Source: Dacryopinax spathularia (lineage: Eukaryota; Basidiomycota; Dacrymycetes; Dacrymycetales; Dacrymycetaceae). Taken from it: 64,000 bases of DNA. The stretch lies in NCBI GenBank assembly GCA_037974965.1, contig JBBPFI010000004.1:1240001-1304000 (forward strand), read 5' to 3'. Shown here in pieces: positions 24,248 through 34,668 of the stretch (position 1 is its first letter; every line of letters starts with the position of its first letter). The notes beneath the pieces were generated by a model. It made no database searches. It saw only the letters and a program-made list of their open reading frames with translations, and was not told the DNA's origin. The position numbers and the translations under genes were made by a program.

Positions 24248-25761
24248 ATGGACATCACACCTGCACTCTATGAGCAAGAACGTAAGACCTGATATCAATG
24301 CACTCCAGCCTGTATTGACATCTGCTTGGGTCGTCAGTTCAAGGAGTCTATATTGGGGTCGCAGCAGTTGTGGTGGCCTCCTACGATGCGATCATCCTCT
24401 TCGGCGAGGATATCGACCTGGTGTGGTCTCGAAAATGGAACTGGGGTACACTGCTATTTCTCTGCAACCGCGTTGGGATTGTCATCCAAACCTGGGTGAA
24501 TCTCATACCATCCTTCTGGAAGGATCTGGACCCGGGGAACTGTCGCCGACTGGCCTTTTTCGAAATCTGGTGTGCGCCCTTGCAACTGATCATAATCGAA
24601 GGTCGGCCGGCCCGTTTCGCTTCGATAGTCTTGTCTGATCTGGACTAGCGATCTTGCTCATGCGTGTCATAACGATGTACAATAATCGCGCCGTTACTGT
24701 CTTTCTGCTGGCATTATACGTCTTCACCACGCTGGCGCCGCTGCTGGTTGTGGGTATGATGCTGAGAGACGCAACCAGTGCGCTTGGCTACTCGGCGCTG
24801 TTTCGAAACATTGACGTTCCGATCCAGTGTCACCACCTTTGCCAAACATCCGATGCGGCATCGTTATGGGTAAGCGACTTCTTCCTGGGAACCAGCCCAC
24901 CCTGATTCTTGTTGTGACTAGTGGATATCAGGTTGGTCCTAATTCTCTAAAATTGGGCTCCACATGCGAATTACTGCCCACAATCAGCTACTACTGGACA
25001 TCGTGGCTGGCCCCCGTGATCATGGAAACCACGCTGTTTGGCCTCACGGCCGCGAAGACGTTCCGTGGTGCATTCCTCGCCAAGCGCGAAGCACCACTCA
25101 TGGTTCTGCTTTTCAACGAGTACGTACATATGGTCACCTGCGCGTTTCTATATGTGCTAATGGAAATCGGTAGCGGAGTTTTGTATTATGCAAGTGAGTT
25201 GAGTCTGCTGCCCCCTCAATCCCACACTGATGCCTCGACCTGCATCAGTCGTATTTGGTGAGTCATAGGAAAAAACCCGAATTCGTTGACCTCTCAATGC
25301 TGTTGTCTGGCAGTATTCCTGGTACATTTGCCTCAATGACTGGTTATCTGAGCTGAAGTGCGTCAGCTGGTTAATATCCTCACATTCACTCTGGCCAGTG
25401 TAAGAATCCCTGCTCCTCATTATTCAGTTAGGTCATGTTCTAATATGAACTCCAGCCAAATATGAGAGAATGGTTCGCGGCGTATGTGCATTCTTCGCAA
25501 CAGCAAAATGCTTGCTGACGAGCTTCAATGTCGCAGACCGGTCGTTTGTCTGTCGTCCGTCATGTGCTCGAGGTATAGTGCCAGCTCTTGGTTCCGGGGC
25601 TCAAACTAAGAGGGGACTATACCAGGCTTTTCTTGAACTTGAGAAAGGCCAAGGTCGCGCACAACGATGGGAAGCATGCCGTCACACTAGGTGTATCCAG
25701 CTCGTCGGGCGATATGGAGATGTCTCCGCCGGACTCTTGGACCAGCATCGATCGACGGTAG
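24248..25761 (+). CDS. DUF6533-type multispanning membrane protein, copy 1
   Basis: Seven-helix-like membrane protein of the basidiomycete DUF6533 family; molecular function unknown. Exon 1 starts MDITPALYEQE and splices to GVYIGVAAVVVASYDAIILF and GEDIDLVWSRKW, the family signature of a first helix followed by an acidic ExxxxW motif. Further helices are LLFLCNRVGIVIQTWVNLIP, AILLMRV, FLLALYVFTTLAPLLVVGMM and SYYWTSWLAPVIMETTLFGL. A later exon reads AAKTFRGAFLAKREAPLMVL. The cytoplasmic tail ends GDMEMSPPDSWTSIDRR. Introns are many and short, and one donor (after IIIE) is GTCGGC, weaker than usual. The frame stays open when exons are joined. Tandem with copy 2. Confidence 0.8.
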
Positions 25762-26354
25762 ACGAACAGTATCATTATCTCATTATATGGCTCCACGGGT
25801 TACCTTGATACCCCAGTTGGGGCGGACATTGGCTCTTCTTGGAGGGCCTTCAATCCGCATATTTGTATACCATGTACACCCTTCGGGAAGGACAATTGAC
25901 GTAGACGGATTTCACACCCAACTGGCTCGTGGCAAGGCCTCTCGTACATTTAGCTGCTGGTCACAGAGCTGAGCTCGCCCTGCTTTGAGCAGAAGACCCC
26001 AGCAAACACAACGACCAATGAGGCATTAGAACTTGATTGCGAGGCATTGGCCAACTTCATACTTGCGCCGCGCCAAGCAGTAAAAGACCGTCCCAAAGCT
26101 TCTCTTACGGCAGGGACCGGTAAGTTGACCCGGAGTTACCGCCGGTTCGGGTGCAATCCAGTTGACAGGCACCGCCTGGACCCTGATGATCGGGTTGCTC
26201 CTGCACCTCGATCTGCTCGAAGCTGCTCTGTTGAGCCGGGAATGAGTTCCGCGGTTGGACTGAATTTCTACCCCGCCCGCCATGTAACTCCGCGTGTTCG
26301 TGTCGTGATCTTCTCTCATCTTCTTTGTATTCTCGTCGTGCTGCTCAATGCGGT
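25762..26354. other. Intergenic between the two DUF6533 genes
   Basis: A 593-bp gap. An open frame runs into copy 2 from 26047, but the part before 26355 has no family similarity, so I treat it as upstream sequence. Confidence 0.5.
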
Positions 26355-27838
26355 ATGGACATCAAGGCTCTTGAACAAGGAGGTACAGCTGACCTACGTA
26401 AACAACACGCGGCGCTTGACTCACTATCTGCGTTCAGTTCAGGGCGTCTATCTGGGTGTGGCAGCAAGCGTCGTGAGCTCATACGATGCTATCATCTTGC
26501 TGGGCGAGGACATCGACCTTGTCTGGCGGCAAAAATGGACATTTGGGACGCTGCTCTTCCTGTGCAATCGTGTGGGGATCACCATCCAGACTTGGGTCAA
26601 TCTTATTCCTTGGTTCTTCAAGACGTTGGACCGAGGAAACTGTCATAGATTGATCCTCTTTGAAATTTGGGTAGCCCCACTGCAGCTAATCAACATTCAC
26701 GGTGAGCCCTAGCACCTCCTTCCGCTTACATGTTGTCCTCATGGGACTAGCGATTCTGCTCATGCGAGTTATCATGATGTACAACCATCGTGTCCTGACA
26801 ATATGTCTCGTGACCTTGTACATTCTATGCTCTTCTGCCCCACTGCTGGTGGTGGGTATGATGTTAAACGGTGCCCAGAGTAAGCGCGCGCTTTCTGTTT
26901 AGTTGACAACGACCAATCCCTCTATGCAGTGTCTGGACCTTTACCTGGTATTCCATGTGGTATCATCTTGGGTACGTCGGCGTCCTGTTGATGTTCCTGG
27001 ACTAAACCCCCATTAGTGGATATTAGGTTAGAATCACGCTCGTAAGCCGTTTACATGGATGACTACAACTCACTGCAGCTACTATTGGACGTCTTGGCTT
27101 GCACCCATCATCATAGAAACGACGCTGTTTGCGCTCACGGCTGCGAAGACGTTCCGCGGTGCTTTCCGGGGCAAGCGCGAAGCACCTCTCATGGTTCTCC
27201 TCTTTCGAGAGTACGTTCCCCCTTCTTGCACATAACTGGTGTTGATCTCGACAGTTCCGTGCTGTACTATGCCAGTACGTGACCCTCGCCCTGTGGTTGA
27301 GACATGCTGACGTTTGTTTCTAGTTGTATTCCGTGAGTCGTCTGCATGCAGTAAGAAAGACGGTTGACGGCTGAACTGGTTTGATCCACAGTATTTTTAG
27401 TATGTCTCCCACACGAGCGTATCCCCCGAAGCCTAACATTTATGTCAGGTGATCAATATCCTAACATTCACCCTGGGCAGCGTAAGCCGTCATGCAGCGA
27501 ACGTTTCCTCATCTGACCAGTCCGTAGCAATACACGAGAGAATGGTTTGCCTCGTATGTCGTGAATCATCACTCACGCAAGAGCCTGCTCAAACCCACCG
27601 GACAGTCCCGCCGTCTGCCTATCGTCGGTCATGTGCTCGCGGTCAGGGCTCCATGGCAACCTCCGCCAGGAATGTCACTAACATTACCTTATTCAGGCTT
27701 TTCCTCAATCTGCGAAGAGCGAGGATCGCACACAATGAAGGAAAGGACAAATCTGCAGAAGCCGTGGCTCTGCCCTCAACAGATGTGGAAATGTCGCCTC
27801 CCGATTCGTGGACGAGCATCGACCGACGCCGAATGTAA
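26355..27838 (+). CDS. DUF6533-type multispanning membrane protein, copy 2
   Basis: Tandem paralogue of the gene at 24248. Exon 1 is MDIKALEQG; a short intron (GTACAG...TTCAG) leads to VQGVYLGVAASVVSSYDAII and LLGEDIDLVWRQKW. Then come LLFLCNRVGITIQTWVNLIP, AILLMRVIMMYNHRVLTICL and LYILCSSAPLLVVGMMLNGA. Later exons include YYWTSWLAPIII-like sequence, AAKTFRGAFRGKREAPLMVL and the tail VEMSPPDSWTSIDRRRM. The start was chosen because it mirrors copy 1 (MDI... then an intron, then QGVY); a longer frame from 26242 through the intron is rejected. The C-terminal motif is almost identical in both copies, while loops differ more. Function unknown. Confidence 0.8.
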
Positions 27839-28446
27839 GATTGGTTCTCGCCTATACCAAATTCTATAGCTGTGCCCTTGTACTACTTCGGTTTTCTTCT
27901 TCGTACCGATCTTCTTTTCTTTTGGGTGGAAAATGCCAACAGGGTAACTTATTATCATAATGGTGTTCATATGGAAGAGTGAGGAGACGGTGACTAGCAG
28001 AAATCCCTCAGCAGGGTCCCGGTCGTCGTTTGACGCGCTTCCACGCGCGCGCCTATTTCCATCGTCACAGAGACGCTCACCTTGGAGACATCCGAATATA
28101 TCCCGTAGCTTGACAACTACAGCTTCCCATCATCCCTTCAAAGATGGCTTCTATGGTACGACAGCGCAGTAATGCCTCATATAAGAGACTTGGGGGAAAT
28201 GGCCGTCAAGAACTGTCCTCTCCACCACAACATCCTCTATCTCCCCCGGCTCTCACCCCCAAACCTCTCTCCCTTGAGCAGGGTGAGCGAATCATCGGTC
28301 AGTATACGCGCCTTAACTGACGACTTTTCCTTCTGTAGACTCCATCGTCGCGCGAGCGTGACCTTCCTAATCCTTGAAGCTGGTCTTTACAGTCAACCCC
28401 ATCCCATCCGGTACCCATCTCCACCAAAACCGACGAAATCTTCATC
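27839..28446. other. Intergenic upstream of the cupredoxin gene
   Basis: A 608-bp gap. A pyrimidine-rich stretch at about 28230-28440 precedes the cupredoxin start and probably is its 5' UTR and promoter. No gene is seen. Confidence 0.5.
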
Positions 28447-29168
28447 ATGCACTTCCCAGCCGTTTTCGCAGCCGTCGCAGCCGCCTTGTTGCCTGCCACA
28501 ACAATGGCACAGATGATGGGCACGACCGGTGTCGACCATCAGATTGTTGTGGGGATGAACGGGACTCTGACGTATACACCTGCGAACATCACGGCTGCCG
28601 TCGGTGACACTGTCACATTCGTCTTGTGCGTACACCAATCTCTGCTCTCATGGTGCCCATGCTGACGACAGAGTAGCGTTCATGGGAACCATACGGTCAC
28701 TCAATCGACTTTCCAAACGCCTTGCGTCTACGCCCAGAATGCGACTGCGGGCACTAAGGGCTTCACATCCGGATTGTGCGTCTGTCTTCCTGATCGTACT
28801 ATGTCTAGCACGTTGACGCGCGCACCAGCCAACCCATCGCTGCCAACCAGACCATGGTCCCGAGCGTGACGATGGTAGTGAACACCACGACCCCAATCTG
28901 GTTCTACTGCCAACAAGGCACCCACTGCCAGCAGGGTATGGTGGGCGCTATCAATGCTGTTGAGAACAGCGCGAAGAGTTACGAGGCATTCAAAGCACTT
29001 GCTATGAGCGGTGGAATGGGCGGAAGCTCAAGCTCGATGAGCGCTAGCGGGAGTGCCCCGTCCGCGTCCGCCAGTGCGGGCACCACTAGCGGTGGGGTGA
29101 CGAAGGTAGCTCGGAATGCCGGTGTCATGCTCTTTGGGCTTGCCGCGGTGGTAGCGGTGATGCTCTAG
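28447..29168 (+). CDS. Secreted GPI-anchored serine-rich cupredoxin
   Basis: Extracellular plastocyanin-like copper protein of the fungal serine-rich cell-surface type. A signal peptide (MHFPAVFAAVAAALLPATTM, cleaved near MAQ) is followed by the cupredoxin fold, HQIVVGMNGTLTYTPANITA. After an intron come FVHGNHTVTQSTFQTPC and TAGTKGFTSG; after a second, MVPSVTMVVNTTTPIWFYC then QQGTHCQQGMVGAINA. All four type-1 copper ligands are present: His in GNHTVTQ and the Cys-x4-His-x4-Met series. A Ser/Gly/Ala-rich stalk and a terminal hydrophobic segment (AGVMLFGLAAVVAVML) indicate GPI anchoring. Its role is unknown; relatives are linked to cell wall and development. Confidence 0.9.
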
Positions 29169-29387
29169 AGTACCAGGACAGCATTGCTCCAAATTTCGTT
29201 ACGCTCACTTTCCCGCTCTTGGTAGTTCTTGGTTACAGCTGTTGGTGTACCACGTCGTTTCCCGCGCAAACTAGACGAACGCATGAGTTGCGCGATGTGT
29301 TGATATCATTACACGTGAAGTGCTCCGTCCAGTCTACAAATAGTGTTCAGAAGAGGCGGCAAATGCAGTGCATATATGCAGGGCAAG
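29169..29387. other. Convergent intergenic cupredoxin/ATP12
   Basis: A 219-bp gap between the two stops. No gene is seen. Confidence 0.5.
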
Positions 29388-30377
29388 TTAGACTTGCGCT
29401 AGGAGGCAAGCTACGCTGCCCAGCTGCCGTCTTAGATCATGATAATCGACATCGTGCGCTGCTTCAGTGTTAGCAGCAGGAAAGTCGAGCTACGACGGGG
29501 ATACTCACAATCCTCGACCTCTCCCCACCGCTCTATTTGGCTGTTCACCTCCACACTAGCAGCCAGCGCCGCTTCCTCAACCGTCAGCCTTCCTTCCACC
29601 AGCGCCAGCGAGATCAAGAACGACTTGGTCGCATATACCGCCCGCTCTAGAGCAGCCAATTGCCAAGGATCATACTTCGCAATCCAATCGTCGAACACCT
29701 TCCTCGTTTCCGGCGGTTGGACGTTCCCCATCAAGTCCGTAAAAACACGGATCTCGACTCCGAATTTCTCCTTCGCCCATTCAATAAGAGGCTTCCAGTG
29801 CTGGTCTTGTAGTCGTACGAGCGATGGATGATGGTGCTCATGGAAGCAGACCGTGTCGGTGTCGAAGTATTTGAGCAACGCTTCCCGGACTTGAGCGTGC
29901 GTGTCGGTTAGGTGCATCCCGTCTAGTGCTCGGGATGCTAGGGAGGTGACAGGCAGAGCGTGGGGTTTGATGACATTTTCTTGGCTGTCCCATTCGTGGG
30001 CGATGAGAGATGCGAGAATAGGCCTGTTAGAGGGCACTGCCAAGGGTTTGCCAGATGGTGTCTTTAATGGTCGTTTATCGAGGGTTATGGTCAGGGCGGC
30101 CGGATCTGCGTGGGCGATCAGATCTTGAGACACGATACAAAATATGGCGCATGCATACCTTGCTTTGATGGTGCTACATCTACGGTTTTCCAGAACCGCT
30201 TCATGGTTGCTTCAGCGCCTGCTTGTCGTGTGAGGTCATCTGGCTAGTAAAAGCACCGGAGAACTCACGGTTGGTCTGTGTGACCGGCGCCTCCGCCGCC
30301 CATCCTGAGGTACTAAACGACCTTCGAGCCACTGAAGAGCATCTCCGTGAAGAACCCGACGCAGTAGCTCTGAACAT
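29388..30377 (-). CDS. ATP12: ATP synthase F1 assembly chaperone ATP12
   Basis: Mitochondrial chaperone that binds the alpha subunit during F1 assembly. The N-terminus MFRATASGSSRRCSSVARRS is a mitochondrial presequence, followed by TNRAEATMKRFWKTVDVAPSKQ. After a 53-nt intron (30106-30158) the body begins DPAALTITLDKRPLKTPSGK. Family motifs: LIAHEWDSQENVIKPHALPV, RALLKYFDTDTVCFHE-type segment, and SLALVEGRLTVEEAALAASV. The C-terminus VNSQIERWGEVEDSHDVDYH and DLRRQLGSVACLLAQV is reached by a further intron after GEVED, so the stop is at 29388. The DVDYHDLRRQLGS segment is diagnostic. Divergent from MSH3 with a 173-bp promoter. Confidence 0.93.
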
Positions 30378-30477
30378 AGCTGAGGTCGCCGGGTGGGGAG
30401 ACGTGAAGGTGAGCTGCTTGAAAAAAGCAGCATGACGAACGCACTGCGATCCACGAATTACATAAGCAATTATAAGG

Positions 30478-30501
30478 ACGCGTCCAGATCGGGCGACGCG
30501 T
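30478..30501. promoter_or_regulatory. Two MluI cell-cycle boxes (ACGCGT) in the ATP12/MSH3 promoter
   Basis: ACGCGT occurs at 30478-30483 and 30496-30501, 12 bp apart and 50-73 bp upstream of the MSH3 ATG. This is the binding motif of the fungal G1/S factor MBF. Regulation of MSH3 by it is inferred. Confidence 0.6.
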
Positions 30502-30550
30502 ATTTGAGGTGACTTGGGTCGGCCTCTCTTAGCCAAATCCGCAACGCAGT

Positions 30551-33500
30551 ATGCCGCCTGCAGGAACTCAGGATGTCAAGAAGCAGCCTATGATATCAAG
30601 CTTCTTTGCGAAAGCACCGTCGACACAAAGCGAAGCGACACGAAAGAGGGCAAGCTCCCCGATTGACCTGACGAGCGATGTCGAGGATGCACATCCGGCG
30701 AAGAAGCCTCGATTTGAGCCTGTCCCAGCGGAACCCGCCAAGCAAGATCTCAGCAAGGTGTTACCACCCTCGAACGGTGCTGCTGTGACAGAGCGCATCA
30801 AACCGAAAGCGAGGAAACAGATCGGCAAAGCTATCGTCCAGAAATGGCGGTTCAAGTCTGGACTATCGGCTGCTGCTCCAGTGGACGAGGCCACTTTGTC
30901 AGGCATCGACGCCGCAGAGTATCGCAAGTTTCAAGAACGGCGGGAGGCTTTGCGAAAGACCCTGCTTGGTCCCAACAATCCTCTTGCCCGACGTGACTCT
31001 GTGGGCGACCTGACGCCGGAGCAAGGAGATTCGCCTCGTGAGGTTGAGGTGGCGGAAGATGAATCGGAGGAGGAGACACCTGCTGCTGCTACAGATCTGA
31101 GGAAGAAGTTCGTTGCGAAGGGGAAAACACCAAGTGAAGAGGGAAAGAAGAATGCAAAGAGCCGAGGCAAGAAGGCGGTTGAGATCGGCCCAAGCGGCTT
31201 GTCATATACACCGCTGGAGAACCAGGTGCGTATATGTGCTTTTGAGCTTGCCTTCAGTCTCTTACTGCGGTCAGATTCGAGAGCTGAAGAAGGCATATCC
31301 CGATACACTTCTCATGGTGGAAGTGGGCTACAAGTATCGGTTCTTCGGGGACGACGCTACAGTGCGTGCACCAGACCGACAAGCGCATATATGTACTGAT
31401 CGGTTGCAGATCGCTTCTAAAGAGCTGGGCATCGCAGCTTTCCCGAACCGGAACTTCATGAGTGCAAGTATACCCGTCCATCGACGTCCTGTACACGTCA
31501 AGAAGCTAGTCTCGCGCGGCTACAAAGTCGGTGTCGTTGGTCAAACTGAGACGGCAGCGCTGAAGAAAGTCGGGGACAACCGGAGCGGACCATTCGTCCG
31601 TGAGCTGCAGGCCCTGTATACTCCTGCGACGTACGTCGACGAGGCGGACTCGCTGGATGATGACGATGCCTTTGGGCAGACGACGACACGGCCGCTGATG
31701 TGCTTGGTTGAGGAACTCAGAGGCGGCATGGGTGCCGACGAGAAAGTTCTGATCGGCATGGTGTCTGTCGTCCCGTCGACTGGAGATATCGTGTATGACG
31801 AGTTCCCGGACGGACATATGCGTTCCGAGCTTGAGGTTTGTCGCAATCCGTCCGTCGGTGTGGACTGCGCGCTTATGTGCTGTTAGACCCGGCTCACCCA
31901 TCTCAACCCTTGCGAGCTAATCCTTCCGTCTGAAGGACTTAGCAAGACGACAGAGCGCTTGCTAAGTTACTTCGCTGGCAATTCGTTGGTCTTTTTGCGA
32001 CAGCTAAAGAAAACGGCTCACGTCCTCTAGGTCTTCGGGCGAGACTGTCCGCATCGAGCGTATTTCAAAAGTCATGGACTACAAGAAGGCATTTCAGCTG
32101 GCCTCCGACTTCTATTCTAAGAAAGCGGACGAGCATTCTCGCGCTTCTGAGAGCTTTCGTAACGGCAAGCTTATGGCTGCCATCAATGACCTTCCCCAGA
32201 AAGTGATGTAAGTGTGGCTTGTATGCGGATCCTGCGGATCGCCGATCCTTTGCCAGAATTGCCCTTGCTCACTGTATTCAACATCTTGCTGCTTTCGGCC
32301 TTGCCGATTCTTTCTTGCGTACCAAGTTCTTCACTGCATTCACTTCAAAAACCCATATGCTTCTTGCCGGTAATACCTTAAGCAATCTGTACGTCTTCCC
32401 CCATCATGGTCAGGCTAAGGCGCAATTCAACTGATCGCCTTGTAGAGAGCTATTCCGCAATCAAGACGACTTCACAGAGAAAGGAAGTCTGATGTGGATC
32501 TTGGATCACACGAAAACCAAATTTGGATCACGTCTCCTGCGCTCCTGGGTTGGCAGGCCGCTTGTGGACATTGAAGCCTTGACTGCGCGGGTGGATGCAG
32601 TTGAAGAAATCTTGGGAACATCCAGTCCCCTGCTTGAACAATTGCGTACCGTGCTGAAAGGCACGCCCGATTTGGTGAAGGGCCTTTGCCGAATACAATA
32701 TGGAAAGGTACGCTCGCTGAAAACAAACGGTGAGTCAGACTACTGACATCCATGCTAGTGCCCGCCTCGAGAACTAGCAGCTCTCCTGAACGCGTTCAGT
32801 CGCATCGCACGGGCGTTTCCTCCCTTCGAAGATCCGTCCAGTGTTGGTTTCAAATCCTCTATGTTGAACGATATTGTCTACTCCCTCCCCACCATGTTGG
32901 ATACTGTGTCACGACTTATGCAGCCGATTGATCTACGAAAAGCTCGAAACGATAACAAGGCCGAGCTATGGTTGGATCCCCAAAAGTATCCTGCGATACA
33001 GGATACTAAGGATGTACGCGTTCAACTGGCTGCGCTTGAAGTCGTCTCATCGCTTTTAGTGTATCGCCACCGTCGAATATGAGCTGGCAGAGCATTTGCA
33101 CGACAGTAGGGTTCCTTACCCAGGTTTCTATGCTTGTCTGACTAGTTCATCAGTACGGAAGACTATCAAGCAGCCCTCAACGAAGTATGTCACGGTGTCT
33201 GGGATCGAGGTGAGCGTCCATCGTGCCGTGAAAGTTGTCGCCGCTCATTTCTGGCTGGTAGTATCTTGTTGAGGTTGCAGGAGCACAAGCGAAGAAACTC
33301 GTTCCAGTGGATTGGTCGCGGGTCTCCTCGTAAGACTTCCTTATTCCCGTGTCTTGCAGAACTCTCATATCCAGATCATCAGAACTCGCACCGTTACCCG
33401 ATTTCACACCCCTGAAGTCCGGCGCATGTTGGAGGAGCGGGAACGACATAAGGAAAGCCTGGCTGCTGGTGAGTATATTAATGTTGCCCGCGATGTTTTA

Positions 33501-34591
33501 GCTTAACCCCTTCGCAGAGGCTGATAAGGCGTATCAATCGTTTCTCCAAGAAATTGCTGAGGAATACGACCTGTTCCGCGATGTGACCAATAAGCTTGCT
33601 CTGGCGGGTAAGCAAGTCAATGATCTCAGCCGTGTATTTCGTTTACATGTTGGATATAGATTGCTTGCTTTCGTTGGCAGACGTCGGGAAGCAGCAAGGC
33701 TACTGCAAGCCACAGTTCGTCGACAATGATTGCATCGACATCAACAATGGGCGTCATCCTATGGTGGAAGCCCTCATGTCCGATCCATTTGTTCCAAATA
33801 CCATCACCCTTGGGGGAGATGGACCTCGATCTCGCATCATCACTGGACCAAATATGGGTGGCAAAAGCTCCTGTGTGCGTATGGCGGCTTTGATCGTCAT
33901 CATGGCGCAGATTGGCAGTTACGTACCAGCGGATGCCGCCACCATTGGGATTCAAGAGGCAGTCATGACTAGGATGGGCGCGTCCGATGACCTGCTCAAA
34001 GGCCGTTCTACGTTCATGGTTGAACTATCTGAGACGAGCGACATCCTCAAGACGGCGGCACCACGTTCGCTTGTCATTCTGGACGAATTGGGCAGGGGGA
34101 CCTCTACCTTCGATGGCATGGCGATTGCGAGCGCCGTCCTGACATACTTGATCCAAGATGTCTCAGCCAAGACGTTATTCATCACCCACTACCCCCTGCT
34201 GGCTTTGGAGCTCGAAAACCAATTTCCGGCTATCATTGCAAACAATCACATGGGCTTTATCGAAGAAGACAAGCTGGATGGCACCACAGAGATCAATTTC
34301 TTATACAAACTCACTGATGGAATGGCTCGTGGATCGTATGGCATTGAATGCGCTCGACTTGCTGGCATCCCTGAGAGCATTCTGGAGACTGCTTCCAGAC
34401 GGTCCGATGAGATGCGCTCGGTGGTGGAACGTAGAACAGAGATAAGCAAGTGAGTGATGCAAGCGGCTCGGGGAGATGAGGTTTTGACTTGGCCCAGGTT
34501 GCGCAGGGAGATGGACTGCATCAAAGAATGCTTCAAGAGCAATAGTAGTGGCGAGCCGCTGAAGGCTCTCGTCGCAATGGTAAATTATTAA
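30551..34591 (+). CDS. MSH3: DNA mismatch repair protein MSH3
   Basis: MutS homologue that with MSH2 forms MutS-beta, recognising insertion/deletion loops. The N-terminus carries a PCNA-binding PIP box (QPMISSFF, residues about 12-19) and a basic nuclear region. The mismatch-binding domain begins YTPLENQIRELKKAYPDTLL then VEVGYKYRFFGDDA, typical of MSH3. Next are FVRELQALYTPATYVDEADS and the lever/clamp region. The ATPase domain has Walker A GPNMGGKSSCVRMAALIVIM, the D-loop FMVELSETSDIL, Walker B LVILDELGRGTSTFDGMAIA and the TKTLFITHYP-like segment. It ends LRREMDCIKECFKSNSSG then EPLKALVAMVNY. More than ten short introns interrupt it, especially in 32.2-33.7 kb. It is convergent with POL5, with only 77 bp between stops. 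Confidence 0.95.
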
Positions 34592-34668
34592 CAGCAAAGC
34601 CTAAGTACACACTGTATATCCTGCATCGCGATATCCCCACCCGTTAGATACCTGTCATTAGCCCACGA

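Noticed and set aside
26242-26712. Longer N-terminus for DUF6533 copy 2 starting at 26242
   Set aside because: It reads through a good short intron; the MDI start followed by an intron is shared with copy 1.
28299-28638. Minus-strand frames over the cupredoxin gene
   Set aside because: They are shadows of the plus-strand gene, which has a signal peptide and copper ligands.
30124-30158. An apparent 35-nt intron in ATP12 ending at CTCAAG
   Set aside because: A CAG acceptor 18 nt further gives a normal 53-nt intron, and the resulting SKQDPAALTITLD linker fits ATP12 better.
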